Shown: piece after piece, positions 60,044 to 64,000 of the stretch
How positions within the stretch are numbered: position 1 is the stretch's first letter
How the letters are laid out: each line of letters starts with the position of its first letter
Assembly: GCA_963751665.1 (NCBI GenBank)
Contig: CAVVVF010000001.1
Location: forward strand, 620,001 to 684,000
DNA length: 64,000 nucleotides
Source of the DNA: AC-69 sp963751665
GTDB taxonomy: Bacteria; Actinomycetota; UBA4738; HRBIN12
Reading direction: 5' to 3'
The notes under the pieces: model-generated
What the model saw: only the letters and a program-made list of their open reading frames with translations
Database searches by the model: none
Told to the model about the DNA's origin: nothing
Made by a program: the position numbers and the translations under genes

Positions 60044-61540
60044 TCGCCGCCCCCATCGAAGTCCAGGTACGGCTCAAGGCCGTGGAGCCCGCCCTCCCGG
60101 CCGAACCCGCTCTCCTTGTACCCGCCGAACGGCGACGATGGATCGAACCGGTTGAACGTGTTCGCCCACACGACACCGGCCTCCATCCGCTGGGCCATCC
60201 ACAGGATCCGGGAACCCTTGTCGGTCCAGATGCCGGCCGATAGGCCGTACGGCGTGTTGTTCGCCTTCTCCACGGCCTCGGCCGGGGTTCGGAACGTGAG
60301 GATCGACAGGACCGGCCCGAAGATCTCCTCCCGCGCGATGCGGTGCGACTGCGAGACGTTCGTGAACAGCGTGGGCCGGAACCAGAACCCCCGCTCGGGC
60401 AGGTTGCACTCCGGCTGGTACATCTCGGCGCCCTCCTGGACGCCCGAGGCCACCAGCTCCTCGATCTTCTGGAGCTGCTGCCGGGAGTTGATCGCCCCGA
60501 CGTCGGTGTTCTTGTCCAGCGGGTCGCCGACGCGGAGCGTCTGGAGCCGGTCCTTCAGCTTGTCAAGGAGCGGCTCGAACACGGGCTCCTGCACCAGCAG
60601 TCGCGAACCGGCGCAGCACACGTGGCCCTGGTTGAAGAAGATGCCGTTGATGACGCCCTCCACGGCCTGATCGAGCGGTCGCGTCGTCGAAGACGATGTT
60701 GGCGGCCTTGCCGCCGAGCTCGAGCGTGAGGTGCTTGCGGGTGCCGGCCAGGGCGCGCCGGATGGTCTTCCCTACCTCGGTGGACCCGGTGAAGGCCACC
60801 TTGTTCACGTCGGGGTGGGTGACCAGCGAGCGAGCCGGTCTCCCCCGCGCCGGTCACGATGTTCACCACGCCCGGCGGGAGCTCGACGTCCTGGATCACC
60901 TGCGCCAGCAGGAGCGCCGTGAGCGGCGTGGTCTCGGCCGGCTTCAGGACCACGGTGTTGCCGGTGGCGAGCGCCGGCGCGATCTTCCACGCCGCCATGA
61001 GGATGCGGGAAGTTCCACGGGATGACCTGCCCGGCGACGCCGAGCGGGCGGGGCCTGCGGCTGGGGAACGCGTACTCGAGCTTGTCCGCCCAGCCCGGCG
61101 TAGTAGAAGAAGTGGGCCGCGGCGAGCGGCAGGTCGACGTCGCGCGACTCCTTGATCGGCTTGCCGCCGTCCATCGTCTCGAGGACGGCGAACTCGCGCG
61201 CGCGCTCCTGGAGCGCGCGCGCGATGCGGTAGAGGTACTTGGCCCGCTCGCTGCCGGGGAGCTCGCGCCAGTACTTCTCGTGCGCGTGACGAGCCGCCCG
61301 CACGGCGAGGTCGACGTCCTCGGGGCCGGCCTCCGCCACCTCGGCCAGGACCTCCTCGGTGGCCGGGTTGATGGTCGGGAAGTACTTCCCCGACTTCGGC
61401 TCGACGAACTCACCGGCGATGAACAGGCCGTACCGGTCCTCGAGCCGGACGATGTCGGTGGCCTCGGGCGCGGGGGCGTACTCCCAGACCGGCTCTCGCC
61501 GCTCCGGCGCCTCCCGTTCCCGCTTCTCGATCTTGGCCAT
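60040..61540 (-). CDS. Aldehyde dehydrogenase, frameshifted
   Basis: NAD(P)-dependent aldehyde dehydrogenase, about 500 residues. Pieces: LFIAGEFVEPKSGKYF, GQVIPWNFP, KPAETTPLTALLL, FTGSTEVGKTIRRAL, LELGGKAANIVFDDA and the catalytic Cys region GHVCCAGSRLLVQ. Shifts occur near 61.10, 61.01, 60.83 and 60.69 kb. Together with deoC it fits acetaldehyde use from deoxyribose 5-phosphate. ATG at 61540, three bases from the deoC stop. Confidence 0.88.
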
Positions 61541-61542
61541 CG

Positions 61543-62504
61543 TCAGTCGATCGTGTAGTAGTCGGGGCCCTGGTAGCGCCCGGTCCGCTCCTTGTCGATC
61601 TGCATGAGCACGTCGTTCAGGAGCGTCGAGGCGCCGATCCGGAACAGATCGGGCGTCATCCACTCGGGACCGAGCGTCTCGTACACGAGCACCAGGTACT
61701 GGATGGCCTGCTTGGACTGGCGGATGCCGCCGGCCACTTTGACGCCGACGTGCCGGCCGGTCTCGCTGGAAGAAGTCCCGGGCCGCCTCCATCATGCACA
61801 GCGCCGCCGGCAGCGTGGCCGCCGGCGAGATCTTGCCCGTGGAGGTCTTGATGAAGTCGGCGCCCGCAGCCATGGCGAGCACCGAGGCCTGCCGCACGCG
61901 GTCGTAGGAGCCGAGCTCGCCGGTCTCCAGGATCACCTTGAGGTGCGTCTCGCCGGCGGCCTCGCGCGCCGCCACCAGCTCCTCGAAGGCCTGCGCGTAC
62001 TGCCCACCCAGGAACAGCGAGCGGTTCAGGACGATGTCGATCTCGTCGGCGCCGAGCTCGACGACCTCGCGCACCTCGCGGAGGCGGGCGTCGAGCGGCC
62101 CCAGGCCGCTGGGGAAGCCGCCGGCGACCGAAGCGACCTTCACGCCGGTGTTCTTCGAGCTGCCCGACGGCGACCGGCACCAGGTGCGGGTAGATGCAGA
62201 CGGCGGCAACCGAGGGGATGGAAGGGTCCAACGGGTTCGGCCGGACGGCCTTGGCGCACATGGCCACGATCTTGCCGGTCGTGTCGGAGCCCTCGAGGGT
62301 GGTGAGGTCCATGGACCGGATGGCCAGGTCGAGCGCCCACAGCTTGGACTCGCGCTTGATCGAGCGTTTCGCCAGGGATGCGGCGCGCTCCTCCAGGCCC
62401 ACCGCGTCTACCGCGGCGGCCCGGGCCACCAGCCGCGCCGCTTCCTTCGCGGTGAACCGCACGGGGGTTGGGTGGCGCCGTTCGATCTCGGCCGCCTGCG
62501 ACAT
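61543..62504 (-). CDS. deoC: Deoxyribose-phosphate aldolase, frameshifted
   Basis: Class I aldolase that splits 2-deoxyribose 5-phosphate into acetaldehyde and glyceraldehyde 3-phosphate. About 320 residues, with an actinobacterial N-terminal extension. The Schiff-base Lys is in GADFIKTSTGK, with GVKVAGGIRQSK as the second lysine region. Shifts near 62.16 kb and 61.77 kb. The ATG at 62504 follows a GGAGG box. Operon with cdd upstream and ALDH downstream. Confidence 0.9.
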
Positions 62505-62560
62505 CCGTGGAGCCTCCTCAGCAGGGAAGGCCATGGTAGCCGAATCCCCCGAACCGCCGG

Positions 62561-62983
62561 CTAACGGTGCGGGTCCGGGCCGAACGAGCTCGGGCCGAAT
62601 GCGTCGGGGATGAGGTCCTCGAGCGCCCAGGCGACCCTCTTGCCACTCGTGGTCTCGGACACGACGAGCGACTGCGGTCCGAACTCCCACAGGACCTGGC
62701 GGCATCCCCCGCACGGCGGCGTCGGCTGGGCCGCATCGGTGACCACCGCAACGCAATCGATCTTCTTCTCCCCCGCTGTCACCGCCGCGCCCACCGCGTT
62801 CCGCTCCGCGCACATGCCGAGCGGGTACGAGGCGTTCTCCACGTTCACGCCGGTGAAGATCCGCCCGCCGGCAAGGACCGCCGCCCCTACGCGGAACTCG
62901 CTGTACGGGGCGTACGCGTTCGTTCGCGCCTCGGCGGCCGCCGCCACCAGCTCGTCGATCTGCTCGTCCGGCGGCTTACTCAG
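62561..62983 (-). CDS. cdd: Cytidine deaminase, possibly started at a CTG codon
   Basis: Zinc-dependent deaminase of cytidine and deoxycytidine. The signature AYAPYSEFRVGAA, CAERNAV and PPCGGCRQVL gives the Glu and three Cys of the active site. With CTG at 62983 it has 140 residues and a normal N-terminal helix (SKPPDEQIDELVAAAAEA). The first standard start (GTG at 62947) would leave only ten residues before AYAPYS, somewhat short. The CTG overlaps the last codons of the CBS-domain gene (GCTGAGTAA). Start uncertain, gene not. Confidence 0.85.
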   Translation of the reverse strand: MSKPPDEQIDELVAAAAEARTNAYAPYSEFRVGAAVLAGGRIFTGVNVENASYPLGMCAERNAVGAAVTAGEKKIDCVAVVTDAAQPTPPCGGCRQVLWEFGPQSLVVSETTSGKRVAWALEDLIPDAFGPSSFGPDPHR

Positions 62984-64000
62984 CGGTCGCTCCCGCGGGG
63001 CTCGGCTGTTCGGCGCCCTCGGGCTTTCGGGTGATCAACACCTTGGCGATGCGCCGCCCGTTCACCTTCTCCGCCTTGAACACGAGGTTCTGGTAGGTGA
63101 CCTCCTCGCCCTGCGCGGGGATGGAGCCGAGGAGCCCGAGCATCAGGCCGCCCACCGTGTCCCACTCCTGGTCGGGGAGCTCCGTGTCGAGGAGCTCGTT
63201 CACCTCGTCGATCCCCAGTCGCCCGTCCACGCGGTACACGCCGTTCCCCAGGTCCACGACGGGCGGCTCCTCCCGGTCGTACTCGTCGGTGATCTCCCCG
63301 ACCAGCTCCTCCAGCAGGTCCTCCAGCGTGACCAGGCCGGAGACCGAGCCGTACTCGTCGGTGACGAGCGCGATGTGGAACTTCTCCTGCTGCATCTCCC
63401 GGAGCAGGTCGGCCACCTTCTTCGACTCCGGCACGAAGTGGGCGGGGCGCAGGATGTCGGTGAGCGGCATGTCGGCTTTGCCCTGGTACAGGGCCTTCAG
63501 CACGTCCTTGGCGAACACGAAGCCGACCACGTTGTCCAGGTCGTCGTGGAACACCGGGATCCGGGAGAAGCCGTGCCGGAGCACGAGAGCCTGGACGTCG
63601 CGGAGGGTCTTGTCGTCCTCGATGGCCACGACGTCGGGCCGCGGCACCATGACCTCGCGGACGATCGTGTCGCCGAACTCGAAGATCGAGTGGATGAGCT
63701 CCTTCTCCTCCTCCTCGATCTGCTCCTCGTCGGAGGCCACCTCCGCCAGGGCTCGGATCTCGTTCTCGGTGATGAACGGCCCTTGGGGCAGCCCCTTGCC
63801 CGGCATGACGACGTTGGCCAGCTTCACCAGGCCGGTCGCGACCGGCCCCACCAACCGGCCGAGCCCCACGATCAACGGCCCGAGCACCAGCGCCACGCGG
63901 TCGGTCTGCTGGATGGCGAAGGTCTTCGGCGTGACCTCGGCGAACACGAACAGCAGGAGGGTCATGGCAACGGTGGCGACGATCTCGCCGGCTCCGTGGA
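62976..64000 (-). CDS. CorC/HlyC-type membrane protein with CBS pair (5' end outside window)
   Basis: At least 341 residues visible. It has the end of a DUF21/CNNM membrane domain (LLLFVFAEVTPKTFAI), a CBS pair (REVMVPRPDVVAIEDD ... GFSRIPVFHDDLDNVVGFVF) and the CorC/HlyC C-terminal domain (WDTVGGLMLGLLG). Members are linked to Mg2+ or other ion homeostasis. The frame is open to position 64000. Upstream of cdd, as often in actinobacteria. Confidence 0.9.
   Translation of the reverse strand, partial: HGAGEIVATVAMTLLLFVFAEVTPKTFAIQQTDRVALVLGPLIVGLGRLVGPVATGLVKLANVVMPGKGLPQGPFITENEIRALAEVASDEEQIEEEEKELIHSIFEFGDTIVREVMVPRPDVVAIEDDKTLRDVQALVLRHGFSRIPVFHDDLDNVVGFVFAKDVLKALYQGKADMPLTDILRPAHFVPESKKVADLLREMQQEKFHIALVTDEYGSVSGLVTLEDLLEELVGEITDEYDREEPPVVDLGNGVYRVDGRLGIDEVNELLDTELPDQEWDTVGGLMLGLLGSIPAQGEEVTYQNLVFKAEKVNGRRIAKVLITRKPEGAEQPSPAGATAE

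Overview
The window is very GC-rich, gene-dense DNA from a chromosome of an actinobacterium (Actinomycetota), probably an uncultured lineage. Evidence: an F420-type luciferase-like oxidoreductase, an intein-bearing radical SAM protein of the Rv2578c family, a CsoR repressor with its copper ATPase, TANNNT-type -10 boxes with many apparently leaderless genes, and the block corC-cdd-...-recO-uppS-...-glyS-...-ppdK-...-dgt-dnaG-sigA, which has the same general order as in mycobacteria and relatives. I cannot name the genus.

Layout. 0-2.5 kb: csoR and a P1B copper ATPase with an operator. 2.6-7.5 kb: E1 alpha/beta of a 2-oxoacid dehydrogenase, a PAS sensor kinase and lipoyl synthase. 7.5-19.3 kb: RNase P RNA, a lipoprotein, an RNase H/zinc-ribbon pair, the intein-split radical SAM gene, a PAS/metallo-beta-lactamase pair, a secreted protein, an M24 peptidase, tRNA-Val, an S51 peptidase and two beta-solenoid-type membrane proteins. 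19.3-26.7 kb: an Lhr helicase, gamma-glutamyltransferase, a small soluble kinase and a RibD-C/DHFR-like protein. 26.7-29.7 kb: a P1B-5 metal ATPase fused to a hemerythrin domain, overlapping a nitrobindin-like gene. 29.8-43.6 kb is accessory: a SARP-like regulator, MOSC, small membrane proteins, a beheaded SigJ-type sigma factor, two divergent AlkZ/YcaQ-like genes, a tRNA-flanked islet (marR, LUD, Gfo/Idh), AraC and a 3-hydroxyisobutyrate-dehydrogenase-like enzyme. 43.7-64 kb is housekeeping: sigA, dnaG, dgt, a run of exported proteins, pyruvate phosphate dikinase, glyS, uppS, recO, two aldehyde dehydrogenases, deoC, cdd and a CorC-type CBS protein cut by the window end.

The deoC-ALDH-ALDH group beside cdd fits (deoxy)nucleoside catabolism and lies where era often lies in relatives. 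LipA supplies the cofactor that the partner of the E1 enzyme would need, but no E2 or E3 gene is here.

A caution runs through the whole annotation. At least sixteen genes, including the normally essential dnaG and sigA, are broken by one to four single- or double-base shifts, often in homopolymers or GC palindromes. The simplest reading is an indel-prone assembly, not mass pseudogenisation, so I report these as full genes with approximate breakpoints.
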